A stretch of 64,000 bases of DNA from Rhodococcus ruber (GCF_027270735.1 NZ_JAPWIJ010000004.1:434001-498000), one strand, 5' to 3'. Numbered from the stretch's first letter, positions 9,297-16,821 are shown. The notes: generated by a model from the letters alone, not told the origin. Made by a program: numbers and translations.

Positions 9297-10264
9297 TGAG
9301 CGAAGAATCCGTCCGGGGGCGGGCGAGCCGAGGGAACGCGTCGGGGACGCCGTCCATCGTCGACCGACTGCGCAGTGAACCGAACGCGAGAATCCCGTTC
9401 TCTGTCGAGTTCTCGCCGCCGCGCGATGCTGCGGCCGAGGCCAGGTTGTGGCGCGCAGTTCGCGAGTTCGAGCAGCTTGCGCCCGCCTTCGTGTCGATGA
9501 CATACGGTGCCGGAGGGTCGACGCGTGATCGGACGGTGCGTGTCACCGGACAGATTGCGGAGGAGACCACGCTGCTGCCCGTGGCGCATCTCACCGCCGT
9601 TTCGCACAGTGTCGACGAGTTGCGGTCGATGGTCGGGTCCTACGCAGACCGCGGCATCACCAACATCCTCGTGCTGCGCGGAGACCCGCCGGGAGATCCA
9701 CTCGGTGACTGGGAGAAGCATCCGGACGGAGTCGAGTACGCAGAGGAACTCGTTCGGTTGGTGCGCGATCTGGGCGACTTCCACGTCGGAGTGGCGTCGT
9801 TCCCCGAAGGACACCACCGCGCCGACGACCTCGAACAGGACACCAGGTGCCTGGTCGGCAAGCTCCGTGCCGGGGCCGAGTACTCGATCACCCAGATGTT
9901 CTTCGACGTGGACGACTATCTGCGTCTGCGCGATCGCGTGTCTGCGTACGACGCCGAGCAGGGTGCCAAGCCGATCATCCCCGAGATCATGCCCATCACC
10001 TCACTCCGGTCGGTTCGCCGGATGCTCGAGCTCTCGGGCACCACGCTGCCGTCGTCCCTGGACGAGAAGTTCACTCGCGCCGCCGGATCCGGGCACGAGG
10101 AGGACCGCGCGGCCGTCCGAGAGGTGGGCATCGAACTCGCCACGAACATCGGTGAGCGGCTGATCTCCGAAGGTGCACCCGGACTGCACTTCATCACGTT
10201 GAACTTTGCCCGCGCCACCCGTGAGGTGTTGTGCAACCTGGGGCTCGCGCCCGCGCGGGTGTAG
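9296..10264 (+). CDS. metF: Methylenetetrahydrofolate reductase family protein (MetF-like)
   Basis: A 322-residue TIM-barrel protein of the MTHFR family, which reduces 5,10-methylene-THF to 5-methyl-THF for methionine synthesis. FSVEFSPPRD near the N-terminus (about 34-43), PVAHLT, and the FAD-contacting LVLRGDPP are family motifs. It corresponds in position to Rv2172c. The GTG at 9296 is chosen because a -10 TATGAT sits immediately upstream; the longer open frame upstream runs antisense into idsA. It is a single gene, divergent from the early carotenoid operon and convergent with the late one (5 bp gap). Cofactor preference is not decidable from the sequence. Confidence 0.9.
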   Translation: MSEESVRGRASRGNASGTPSIVDRLRSEPNARIPFSVEFSPPRDAAAEARLWRAVREFEQLAPAFVSMTYGAGGSTRDRTVRVTGQIAEETTLLPVAHLTAVSHSVDELRSMVGSYADRGITNILVLRGDPPGDPLGDWEKHPDGVEYAEELVRLVRDLGDFHVGVASFPEGHHRADDLEQDTRCLVGKLRAGAEYSITQMFFDVDDYLRLRDRVSAYDAEQGAKPIIPEIMPITSLRSVRRMLELSGTTLPSSLDEKFTRAAGSGHEEDRAAVREVGIELATNIGERLISEGAPGLHFITLNFARATREVLCNLGLAPARV

Positions 10265-10269
10265 CCGCG

Positions 10270-11439
10270 TCAGCGCTGCGGCGAGGGCGAGGGACGCGAC
10301 TTCCACGTCAACGATCCGCGTTGCCTGCGGACGTGGGATTCCGCGACGAGTCCGGTGAAAGCGAGAATCGACACCGGATGCAGCGCGGCGTCGATCACAT
10401 CGTCCACGCCGAACCGCGGTCCCGATTCGCGTCGACGCGCGGCCATTCGAGACACGATGCCCGCGAGATATCCGGCCAAACCGAGGCGACGCACCGATCC
10501 CGAGGCCGTGAGCGCTGCTATCGGCGGCAGCAGGTAGATCGCGGCGGACGTCAGTGTTGCGGTGGCCGAACCGACCGGGCCGCCGAACTCGTTCCACAGC
10601 CACCGGCTGTACCCGGATCGCAGGTCGGTAGCCGAGTCGTACATCCGGCAGCTGACGAACCCCGCTCCCGACACCACCGCAGTCGACATGCCTCGTCGGC
10701 GGAGGGTGCGTGCCAGATCGAGATCTTCGGTTGCGCTGGCCGCGACGCAGCTGTGGCCCCCGATGGCGCGATAGGCAGCGGCGTCGAATGCCATGAACTG
10801 ACCACAGGCCACCGCCATCGACGGCAGCAGCGTCGAGTTGGCCAACGGCACGGGAAGAGTGGACATCCAGGACCATGCGAGCAGCGGTTGAACGAGTCGC
10901 TCGGCGATACTGCCGACCAGCTGTTCGGGCCACGGGCACAAAAGCGCCGCATCGCGGCGTCGCAGAGCCTCGGCAGCGGCTGCCACTGAGTCGGGCGCGA
11001 GTCGAACGTCGGCATCGACGAACATGATCAGCGACGCCTGTGCGCCGCCTTCGTCGGCCAGTCTTGCCAGCTCGGCGCACGCGGCGGCCTTTCCGGTCCA
11101 GCCGGGCGGGGGAGCGGCATTCGAGGTCACGACGCGAATCCTCGGGTCGCCGGCGGCGGCCGTGCGGGCAGCCGACGCCGTCCCGTCGCTGGAGTCGTCG
11201 TCGAGGACGATGACCTGCAAGTCGGCACACGATCGCTGACGGGTGAGATCGCCGATCAGCAATGGCAGTGTCGCTACCTCGTCGCGGGCGGGAATGCAGA
11301 CGACGATGCGTTCGGTGATGTCACGATCCGGAGTACGCAAGCCGGGCGTGAAGCGCACATTGAGCAGCGACACTGCAGCCGACGCCGTTGCCAGGACGGC
11401 AGCGGTCGCCGTCGTTCGTGCGAGGAGTCGGTCGGTCAC
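10270..11439 (-). CDS. Membrane-anchored family-2 glycosyltransferase, probable carotenoid glycosyltransferase
   Basis: A 389-residue GT-A enzyme. An N-terminal hydrophobic segment (about 8-26) precedes VVCIPARDEVATLP, the nucleotide-sugar pocket VIVLDDDSSDGT, a DxD metal motif in MFVDADVRL, an acidic catalytic TEDLDLARTLRRRG and an RW motif in GYSRWLWNEF; one or two helices follow near the C-terminus. The layout resembles CruG/CrtQ-type carotenoid glycosyltransferases. Because it shares an operon with crtO and cruF, the likely job is to glycosylate the 1'-hydroxyl that CruF would create (inference). Its ATG overlaps the lppM stop (ATGA), so translation is coupled. It is the last gene of the operon. 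A polar-lipid or glycan acceptor cannot be excluded. Confidence 0.82.
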   Translation of the reverse strand: MTDRLLARTTATAAVLATASAAVSLLNVRFTPGLRTPDRDITERIVVCIPARDEVATLPLLIGDLTRQRSCADLQVIVLDDDSSDGTASAARTAAAGDPRIRVVTSNAAPPPGWTGKAAACAELARLADEGGAQASLIMFVDADVRLAPDSVAAAAEALRRRDAALLCPWPEQLVGSIAERLVQPLLAWSWMSTLPVPLANSTLLPSMAVACGQFMAFDAAAYRAIGGHSCVAASATEDLDLARTLRRRGMSTAVVSGAGFVSCRMYDSATDLRSGYSRWLWNEFGGPVGSATATLTSAAIYLLPPIAALTASGSVRRLGLAGYLAGIVSRMAARRRESGPRFGVDDVIDAALHPVSILAFTGLVAESHVRRQRGSLTWKSRPSPSPQR

Positions 11440-12191
11440 ACCGACGTTCTGTCGGTCGGACTGTCCGCCTCGGGTCCTCCCGGCTGCCGATTACGCAGCG
11501 GTGGGTTGCGCGAAACCCAGGCCATGGCTCCGATGATGGCCGCGACGCCGACGGTCACACCACCGACGATGCCCGCCCAGCCGGCGAAGCTCCTGGTGTT
11601 GGGATCGGGGTAGTTGACCTCGGCGCGCACCGACGTCACTTCACCTGCAGGCAACTTCCAGGAGATGGAGTTGTCGCTCTCGCGGGTGCCGTTCGTGGTT
11701 CCGATGCGGGCAGGGAATGCAATGGTGAACTGAACGTCCGAACCCTGGGCCGGAACCGAGGACAAGTCGGCGTTGCCCGCCAAGGTGACGGTGTCACCCG
11801 ATCGCTGAAGCTCCAGCTGGAACGATCCGGCGGCGTTCTGGAAGATGGAGCCGAGCGTTTGCACATCGCCGAACGAGAGATCGTCGAAAATGGCCTGCGA
11901 GCCGACGTATCCGTCCTGGTTGTACGGCTCGACCCGCACCTTGTCCTCGATCGAGGACGGAACCACCAGCTCCGGGCCGGTATCGGAGTCGGAGGTCGGC
12001 ACACTGGCTGCCACGATCTGGCCCGCCACCCGATCGTTCGCCGACACCCCCATCGTGACCTGTACCCGAAGGCACCCGGCCAGCAGCGGCGCGACCAGTA
12101 GCGCCAGTGCGACCACCGAGAGAATCCTGCGGCGGTGGGTTCGGTGAGATGTTCGCGATGTCGACTGCACAGCGACATCGTGCCAGGGCAT
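11436..12191 (-). CDS. lppM: Lipoprotein LppM
   Basis: A 251-residue lipoprotein homologous to Rv2171. An Arg-rich N-region (about 13-23) and a hydrophobic stretch end in the lipobox LLAGC (Cys at about 40). A beta-rich exported domain follows (to about 200), then a C-terminal membrane helix (about 207-229) with a short cytosolic tail, so the protein is anchored at both ends. In M. tuberculosis LppM has been linked to phagocytosis and surface glycolipid recognition; the biochemical role is unresolved. No strong SD precedes the ATG; a GTG seven codons in is an alternative start. It sits between cruF (27 bp gap) and the glycosyltransferase (4 bp overlap), so it is co-transcribed with carotenoid genes. 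Confidence 0.9.
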   Translation of the reverse strand: MPWHDVAVQSTSRTSHRTHRRRILSVVALALLVAPLLAGCLRVQVTMGVSANDRVAGQIVAASVPTSDSDTGPELVVPSSIEDKVRVEPYNQDGYVGSQAIFDDLSFGDVQTLGSIFQNAAGSFQLELQRSGDTVTLAGNADLSSVPAQGSDVQFTIAFPARIGTTNGTRESDNSISWKLPAGEVTSVRAEVNYPDPNTRSFAGWAGIVGGVTVGVAAIIGAMAWVSRNPPLRNRQPGGPEADSPTDRTSV

Positions 12192-12218
12192 CGAGTCGAT
12201 GTCAGTCGGCAGGGGTTG

Positions 12219-13076
12219 TCAGCGAGGCGTGTCGGTACCGAGACCGGAGACTGTTGCGCGCGATCGTGGGCGACGCGTGCGGCCACCGATCCACACCAGC
12301 GGTAGCCCGACCGCGCCCATCACCAGGAACCCGTACACCGCCGAGAATCGAAGTTCCGGACCGTCGAGGAAAACGGCATGCGCGAGTGCCGACCCGAGCC
12401 ACGTCCACAGGAACAGCCCGATCGGTACCGCATCGTCGAACGGTTGCGGCCGGGTGTCGGACGGGCGAGGGGATCCGATGGCACGGTCGAGCGACTCCAC
12501 GACCGCCGCCATCAGCGTGGCCACCACGAGCCAGCCGAGGTAGTTGGTCAGCGGAATGGACGGCACTCCTGGCAGGCCGACGGCTCCGGATGTCCATGTC
12601 CATTGGCCGTCGGTGACCATCTGCGGATCGAGATAGAGGTCCCAGCCGACCATGCCCACCGCTACTGCGGCGATCCGGAGGCCGGCGGCGCGGACCTGTG
12701 TCGTACCGAGGCGGCGAACGACGTAGGTCACCGCGCACCAAATCGGGTAGAAACCGGCCGTCCAGGCCAGCGGGACCACCACGGGTACCTCGAACAGGCT
12801 GGGACCCAAGCGATTCTGTGCGTAGAAGTATTCGCCGAACGGGATGCCGGTGGCGGTTCCCACCAGTTCGGATGCAAACCCGGTGCCTGCCGTGACGAGG
12901 ACCAGAACGGTGGCCCACACCGCTCCTCGGTGCAGCACGGCATGCAGGATCGACGCGAGTGCGAGCAACGCGACCACAGCAACCGTCACTGCGTCTCGAG
13001 TCGACCCCGACACCAATGGGTAGACGATCTGGCAGCCGACAGCCGCAACCGCCACGACGATCGGTGAAACCCTCAT
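12219..13076 (-). CDS. cruF: Carotenoid 1',2'-hydratase, CruF family
   Basis: A 285-residue polytopic protein (DUF422/CruF family) with about seven or eight hydrophobic helices. Landmarks are GIPFGEYFY (about residue 77), WTAGFYPIWC and WDLYLDPQMV with its acidic residues. CruF adds water across the 1',2' double bond of acyclic or monocyclic carotenoid ends, giving a tertiary hydroxyl that can be glycosylated. The ATG at 13076 overlaps the crtO stop (ATGA) and is preceded by GGAGGAGG, so the start is secure. Its partners crtO (4-ketolase) and a GT2 glycosyltransferase suggest a 4-keto-gamma-carotene glycoside type pigment, as reported from rhodococci (inference). The bacterioruberin-type hydratases of archaea are the same family. 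Confidence 0.88.
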   Translation of the reverse strand: MRVSPIVVAVAAVGCQIVYPLVSGSTRDAVTVAVVALLALASILHAVLHRGAVWATVLVLVTAGTGFASELVGTATGIPFGEYFYAQNRLGPSLFEVPVVVPLAWTAGFYPIWCAVTYVVRRLGTTQVRAAGLRIAAVAVGMVGWDLYLDPQMVTDGQWTWTSGAVGLPGVPSIPLTNYLGWLVVATLMAAVVESLDRAIGSPRPSDTRPQPFDDAVPIGLFLWTWLGSALAHAVFLDGPELRFSAVYGFLVMGAVGLPLVWIGGRTRRPRSRATVSGLGTDTPR

Positions 13077-14680
13077 GCTCGCCTCCTCCGGAAGAACTCG
13101 CGACGGCGTCCGGCGCGGGCGTCGGCAATCGCGATTCGCGCAGCAGACCGACCGCTGGCCGCGGTGACCCCGCCACCGGGGTGGGTGGATGCGCCGGTGA
13201 GATACAGGCCGTCCGCCCCCGGGACTCGATGACCGGCCAGTTGCGGGTGCGGCCGCCACATCATCATCTGGTCCAGCGACATGTCCAGGTGCATGATGTT
13301 GCCTCCGATCAGCCCGAGCTCACGCTCGATGTCGGGCGGAGACTGGACGTGCCGATCCAGCACCGCACCGGCGAACCCGGGTGCGTACCTATCCATCTCG
13401 GCCACGATCCGGTCCGCCTCGAACTCGGCCAACGAGCGTTCGCCCGGAACGTCCGAACGCCATCGTCTGCCGTCGGCGAGAGTGTGCGGATGCCACTGAG
13501 ACCACAGCGAGATCTGATGCTGTCCCGGTGGCGCGATGGTGGGGTCGATGGCACTGAACGACATTCCCAGCACGGCCGGAGTCGGTGGCAGATCACCGGC
13601 GAGTGCATGGCCGTGTGCCAGGCGCAGCTGGCTGCGGTCTCGTACCAGCAGCGCAAGGCCGTGGGTGCCGTCCTCGATTCGGTCGGCACTCGGATATACC
13701 GGAAGGGCGTCGGTGGCCAGCCGGACCGCGGTACCGAGTCCCGGTCCTACTCGAATCGTGCTGCGCCACCGTCCGATCTGCGCCGCGTCGTGCCCACCGT
13801 CGGCGAGCAGGTCGAGCGTGGTCAGGATATGACAACCGGCAACGACCACACGGCTGTCGATCTCCCGACCCGACGCGGTCCTTGTGGTCCAGCCGTGCGG
13901 GCGGCGTACGAGCGAGGTCACGGCGTCGCCGAGGGTGAGTTCAACCCCGTCTCTCTGCAACCGGGCGATCATCGCCTCGGTCAGCGCACCACTGCCGCCG
14001 ACGGCGCGGCCGGGCGGAAGTGTGTGCATGAGTGCGGCGAATCCGACCATCGGTGCGGTACCCGGCTCGGACATCGGCGGCCCCGATTGCGCACCGAACC
14101 ACGCCAGTGCGGCCTTGAGGCGTTCGCTCGAGAACATCTCGTCCAACAACGAATCACCGGTGGCGAGGAATTCGCGGGAGAGCATGCTGCCCCCGTCCGG
14201 AGCCCCGAGGCCCCAGAAGGAGCGGAGCAGCTTCGCCCCGGTGGGCGGCCCGCCGAACGCGCGCATGGTTCGTTCACTACGGGGACCCCAGACCGAGACG
14301 AACGCGCGATAGGCGCGGGCGTCCGCGGCCCCGCATGCGGCGGCGATGGAGTCGCAGGTGCGATCGAGACTGCGATGGAAGACGAGGGCGCGCTCGTCGG
14401 TGTCGACGGCCCCCGGTGCGAATGCCCAGGGATCGCAGTCGATGTAGCGCAGGCCGAACTGTGCGAGATCGAGCTCCTCGATGATGCCGGTGTGGCGAAT
14501 CATGATGTGAGCCGACGAACCGCGGTCCACACGATGTCCGGGAAAGCGCTCCACTGTGGATACTGCCCCACCGGCCACGGTGTCGCGTTCGAGAACCTCG
14601 ACAGACCACCCGGCATCGGTCAGGTAGCAGGCGGAGGTCAGGGCATTGTGGCCGGAGCCCACCACCACAGCGTCGATCAC
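13073..14680 (-). CDS. crtO: Carotenoid 4-ketolase, CrtO type (FAD-dependent)
   Basis: A 535-residue flavoprotein related to CrtI but of the CrtO ketolase branch, which introduces a 4-keto group on a beta-ionone ring. The N-terminus has DAVVVGSGHNALTSACYL (about 3-20) and VLERDTVAGGAVST; the C-terminus has GADGLYLTGASTHPGGGV. The order of motifs matches the Rhodococcus erythropolis CrtO as I remember it. The GTG at 14680 is chosen because the longer frame upstream is a shadow of the GNAT gene. TAGCCT seven bases before the GTG could also be an internal promoter giving a leaderless message. The GNAT stop is 5 bp upstream and cruF overlaps by 4 bp. A 3',4'-desaturase (CrtD-like) activity is an alternative. 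Confidence 0.88.
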   Translation of the reverse strand: MIDAVVVGSGHNALTSACYLTDAGWSVEVLERDTVAGGAVSTVERFPGHRVDRGSSAHIMIRHTGIIEELDLAQFGLRYIDCDPWAFAPGAVDTDERALVFHRSLDRTCDSIAAACGAADARAYRAFVSVWGPRSERTMRAFGGPPTGAKLLRSFWGLGAPDGGSMLSREFLATGDSLLDEMFSSERLKAALAWFGAQSGPPMSEPGTAPMVGFAALMHTLPPGRAVGGSGALTEAMIARLQRDGVELTLGDAVTSLVRRPHGWTTRTASGREIDSRVVVAGCHILTTLDLLADGGHDAAQIGRWRSTIRVGPGLGTAVRLATDALPVYPSADRIEDGTHGLALLVRDRSQLRLAHGHALAGDLPPTPAVLGMSFSAIDPTIAPPGQHQISLWSQWHPHTLADGRRWRSDVPGERSLAEFEADRIVAEMDRYAPGFAGAVLDRHVQSPPDIERELGLIGGNIMHLDMSLDQMMMWRPHPQLAGHRVPGADGLYLTGASTHPGGGVTAASGRSAARIAIADARAGRRREFFRRRRA

Positions 14681-14685
14681 ATCTT

Positions 14686-15303
14686 TCAGGCTACTGGCCC
14701 GTCGAGCGGTAACCGGCGACCCAGGACGGCGAAGGGCCGTCGATCGCCCGCGAACTTGAAGTCCCGCAGCACGTCCGCAAAGCCCAGCCGCCGATAGAGC
14801 CGCCAGGCTCGATTGTCCTCTCGCGCCACCTCGGGTGTGGACAACATCACGTTGTCCGCGCTCACACCGTCGAGCAACCGACGGCACAGTTGCAAGCCGA
14901 GGCCATACCCCTGAGCGCTCGGGAGGACGTGGAGCTCGGTCAGCTCGAAGTAGTTCCCCAACGCGTTCTCGACACTGTGCGGAGGGTGCCCCGAGCGGCG
15001 CAATCCGTCGCGAACCTGCTGATGCCACCACTGATGTGGTGCACCGTGGTAGCCGTAGGCAACTGCGACCAGTGAATCCGGCTGGTCAGGATCCGAGTTC
15101 GGGAGCAGCGCTCCGACCGCTCGCCAGCCAGGACGATGCAGATGTTCCCTCCACATCGGCGCCCGGCTCTGCTCGGTTCCGCGTGGGTAACCCATGGCTT
15201 CGACGTAGATCGACAGTGCTTCGAGCAGCCGCAGGCGAAATTCCGGGGGCGTCAGATCGACCAGGTACGGCGTTGTCCGCGCATCGGTGACGACTGTCCT
15301 CAA
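14686..15303 (-). CDS. GNAT-family N-acetyltransferase (Rv2170-like)
   Basis: A 205-residue GNAT protein, the same length as its M. tuberculosis counterpart Rv2170. The acetyl-CoA-binding signature is LHVLPSAQGYGLGLQLCRRLL (about residues 125-145), followed by an ARxxNRAWRLYRRLGF-like C-terminal motif. The start is a TTG at 15303 with GAAGAAAGG just upstream; the ATG at 15447 would extend into the divergent promoter region. It is the first gene of the GNAT-crtO-cruF-lppM-GT2 operon (5 bp before crtO). The substrate is not readable; Rv2170 has been linked to protein lysine acetylation. An SOS-type LexA box overlaps the expected -35 region of its promoter. Confidence 0.85.
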   Translation of the reverse strand: MRTVVTDARTTPYLVDLTPPEFRLRLLEALSIYVEAMGYPRGTEQSRAPMWREHLHRPGWRAVGALLPNSDPDQPDSLVAVAYGYHGAPHQWWHQQVRDGLRRSGHPPHSVENALGNYFELTELHVLPSAQGYGLGLQLCRRLLDGVSADNVMLSTPEVAREDNRAWRLYRRLGFADVLRDFKFAGDRRPFAVLGRRLPLDGPVA

Positions 15304-15333
15304 CCTTTCTTCGGAAACTTGTCGGTGGGCACA

Positions 15334-15339
15334 GCTATA
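15334..15339 (-). promoter_or_regulatory. Predicted -10 of the GNAT-crtO-cruF-lppM-GT2 operon
   Basis: TATAGC on the minus strand, about 31 bases before the TTG start. The matching -35 window (about 15357-15362, AACACC on the minus strand) is poor and lies inside the LexA box at 15350-15365. Confidence 0.4.
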
Positions 15340-15349
15340 TTGAAAAGCG

Positions 15350-15365
15350 TCGAACGGGTGTTCGA
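15350..15365. promoter_or_regulatory. LexA-binding SOS box, perfect palindromic half-sites
   Basis: TCGAACGGGTGTTCGA matches the mycobacterial/actinobacterial LexA consensus TCGAAC-N4-GTTCGA at all 12 fixed positions, and its centre GGGT fits the RNRY preference. It lies between the divergent GNAT/crtO operon (start 15303) and the HEPN gene (start 15501), and would cover the -35 region of the leftward promoter. This predicts DNA-damage induction of one or both transcription units. Confidence 0.65.
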
Positions 15366-15409
15366 TGATCGGGGCCGAGTGCGCCGGTGGCTTCGACTCG
15401 GAACAGGGG

Positions 15410-15431
15410 GTCGAATACTCCGGAGTTCGAC
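15410..15431. repeat. Inverted repeat GTCGAA / TTCGAC in the HEPN promoter region
   Basis: GTCGAA (15410-15415) and TTCGAC (15426-15431) are exact inverted copies around an inner CTCCGGAG palindrome; a further TTCGAC lies at 15393-15398. The spacing is too long for LexA. It ends 3 bp before TAAGGC (15434), a possible -10 for the HEPN gene, so it may be an operator. Confidence 0.35.
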
Positions 15432-15500
15432 TGTAAGGCTTCGTCACGGTTCCGGGCGCGTCAGGTACGCACCGGAGATTCGAACTGGAGGTGTTCGAGT

Positions 15501-15956
15501 ATGACGATCACGAAGGCATTCGATGCCGGCGTGCGGTCGCCGGTGCCGCGTCAGGCCCGGGTTCTGCTCGGTCGGGCCGACGCTCTGCTGTCAGAGTCCA
15601 TCGGTGAGAGCGACGCGGGTGACCGGTTTCTCGGGAGCTACGCCGCGGCGCTCAAAGGAGCGGCGGCAGTACTGGCGTCGCTGCCGAACTCGATCGGTGC
15701 GCGCCCGCGCTCGCGCAACGCGTGGGTGTTGATGGCGAAGGCGGCACCCGAACTCGCCGTCTGGTCGGACTACTTCGCATCTTTCTCGGCCACTCGCGCC
15801 GCGGTCGAAGCGGGCGCGTCGAGCACGGTGGCCGATGTCGATGCCGACGATTTCTATCGCCACGTGAGTCGTTTCTTGAACTCGGTCGACGATCGACTCG
15901 GCGGTCAGTCGCGGTTCGCCTCCGTCGATCCGATGGCCACACCATTGTCGGCATAG
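15501..15956 (+). CDS. SAV_6107-family HEPN-domain protein
   Basis: A 151-residue, mainly helical protein of the SAV_6107-like HEPN group common in actinobacteria. The characteristic block is RPRSRNAWVLMAKAAPEL (about 65-82), followed by a long helix WSDYFASFSATRAAVEAG. I do not see the Rx4-6H ribonuclease motif, so an RNase function is not claimed. The ATG at 15501 has GGAGG ten bases upstream; that SD lies in the loop of a small inverted repeat (15480-15498). The gene is divergent from the GNAT/crtO operon and shares its SOS box, so it may be damage-regulated. The gene is usually found near mraZ and the DUF3040 gene in relatives. Function unknown. Confidence 0.82.
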   Translation: MTITKAFDAGVRSPVPRQARVLLGRADALLSESIGESDAGDRFLGSYAAALKGAAAVLASLPNSIGARPRSRNAWVLMAKAAPELAVWSDYFASFSATRAAVEAGASSTVADVDADDFYRHVSRFLNSVDDRLGGQSRFASVDPMATPLSA

Positions 15957-16095
15957 CTCATCGAGCTGGTCGACGGGCGTGAACGGCCACGTCACACGGT
16001 GTCAGGCGGCAGTTTCCGGGACGCCCGTCTCGAAAACTTCGGCGTTTCTCAGGAACACATAGTCCGAGTAGGTGGTAAGCAGTGGATTCAGCTCG

Positions 16096-16101
16096 TATCA
16101 T
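16096..16101 (+). promoter_or_regulatory. Possible -10 of the DUF3040 gene
   Basis: TATCAT lies about 80 bases before the GTG start. No good -35 is seen, so this is tentative. Confidence 0.25.
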
Positions 16102-16133
16102 CGACACTAGGTAGCCGCCAAGGTCAGCTTCCC

Positions 16134-16155
16134 GTCGTTTCGCAACCGAAACGAC
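16134..16155 (+). repeat. Hairpin in the DUF3040 leader
   Basis: GTCGTTTCG (16134-16142) and CGAAACGAC (16147-16155) form a perfect 9-bp stem with a CAAC loop, 28 bp before the GTG start. There is no T run, so it is not a convincing terminator; it may be a leader structure. Confidence 0.35.
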
Positions 16156-16183
16156 CTTCAATATCAGTGCAGGGGGAGGTACC

Positions 16184-16621
16184 GTGCCACTCTCCGAGCA
16201 CGAGCAGCGCATGCTCGATCAGATCGAGAGCGCTCTCTACGCCGAGGATCCCAAGTTCGCGTCTCATGTGAGAGGCGGTCGCGTTCGCGCGGCGTCGAGC
16301 AGGAGGCGCTTTCAGGCTGCCGCGCTGTTCGTCGTGGGACTCGTGTTGCTCGTCGCCGGTGTTGCTTTGTCGACGAACAGCTTGGCTTTTCTCGTCGTCA
16401 GTCTCATCGGCTTTTTGTTCATGTTCGGTGCCGGGGCACTGTTCTTGTTCGGCGGCTCCAAGAAGGGAGCCGCAGCGACACCGGACGAAGGTGGCACAAC
16501 CAACAGTGCTGCCGAAGCCTCGGGTCGTGGTGCCGGACAGAAATCGAAGGGTGGCCGCAAAGGCGGTAGCTTCACCTCTCGCATGGAAGATCGGTTCCGT
16601 AAGAGGTTCGAGCAGGACTGA
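16184..16621 (+). CDS. DUF3040 membrane protein (Rv2169c-like)
   Basis: A 145-residue integral membrane protein. The N-terminal signature PLSEHEQRMLDQIESALYAEDPKFA (start of the protein; conserved LSEHEQ, ALxxEDP) defines DUF3040. Two helices (about 43-62 and 66-87) are followed by a Gly/Lys/Ser-rich basic tail ending RFRKRFEQD. The GTG start is preceded by GGGGGAGG. It corresponds to Rv2169c, which sits just upstream of mraZ in M. tuberculosis, and keeps that place here. A strong terminator 65 bp downstream isolates it from the division cluster. Function unknown; a role at the cell envelope is only suggested by topology and neighbours. Confidence 0.88.
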   Translation: MPLSEHEQRMLDQIESALYAEDPKFASHVRGGRVRAASSRRRFQAAALFVVGLVLLVAGVALSTNSLAFLVVSLIGFLFMFGAGALFLFGGSKKGAAATPDEGGTTNSAAEASGRGAGQKSKGGRKGGSFTSRMEDRFRKRFEQD

Positions 16622-16685
16622 GTCGACCGGGTTCCGAACAACCCGCCCGATATCGGTTCGCTCCCACAACTTCACGCGTCACGCA

Positions 16686-16730
16686 CAGCAGCACCTCACC
16701 TTCGGGTGGGGTGCTGCTGTCGTTTCTGTC
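16686..16730 (+). terminator. Intrinsic terminator with UUCG tetraloop
   Basis: CAGCAGCACCTCACC (16686-16700) pairs with GGTGGGGTGCTGCTG (16705-16719) as a 15-bp stem with one G-U pair and a TTCG loop, followed by T-rich TCGTTTCTGTC. It should end the DUF3040 transcript and insulate mraZ. Confidence 0.8.
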
Positions 16731-16821
16731 GGGATCGGACCACGTGCTGCGGGTGCCTCTCCCGAGCCGACGTCCCCCGCCCGGTGTGAATGGTCGTAGC
16801 TGTGCGCTTTCGGGCCGCCTC

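Noticed and set aside
13073-15031. crtO with an extra 117 N-terminal residues
   Set aside because: The added part is Arg-rich shadow of the GNAT gene; the dinucleotide-binding motif starts right after GTG 14680.
15350-15498. All TCGAA-containing palindromes as LexA sites
   Set aside because: Only 15350-15365 has the correct 4-bp centre; the others have centres of 7 or more bases.
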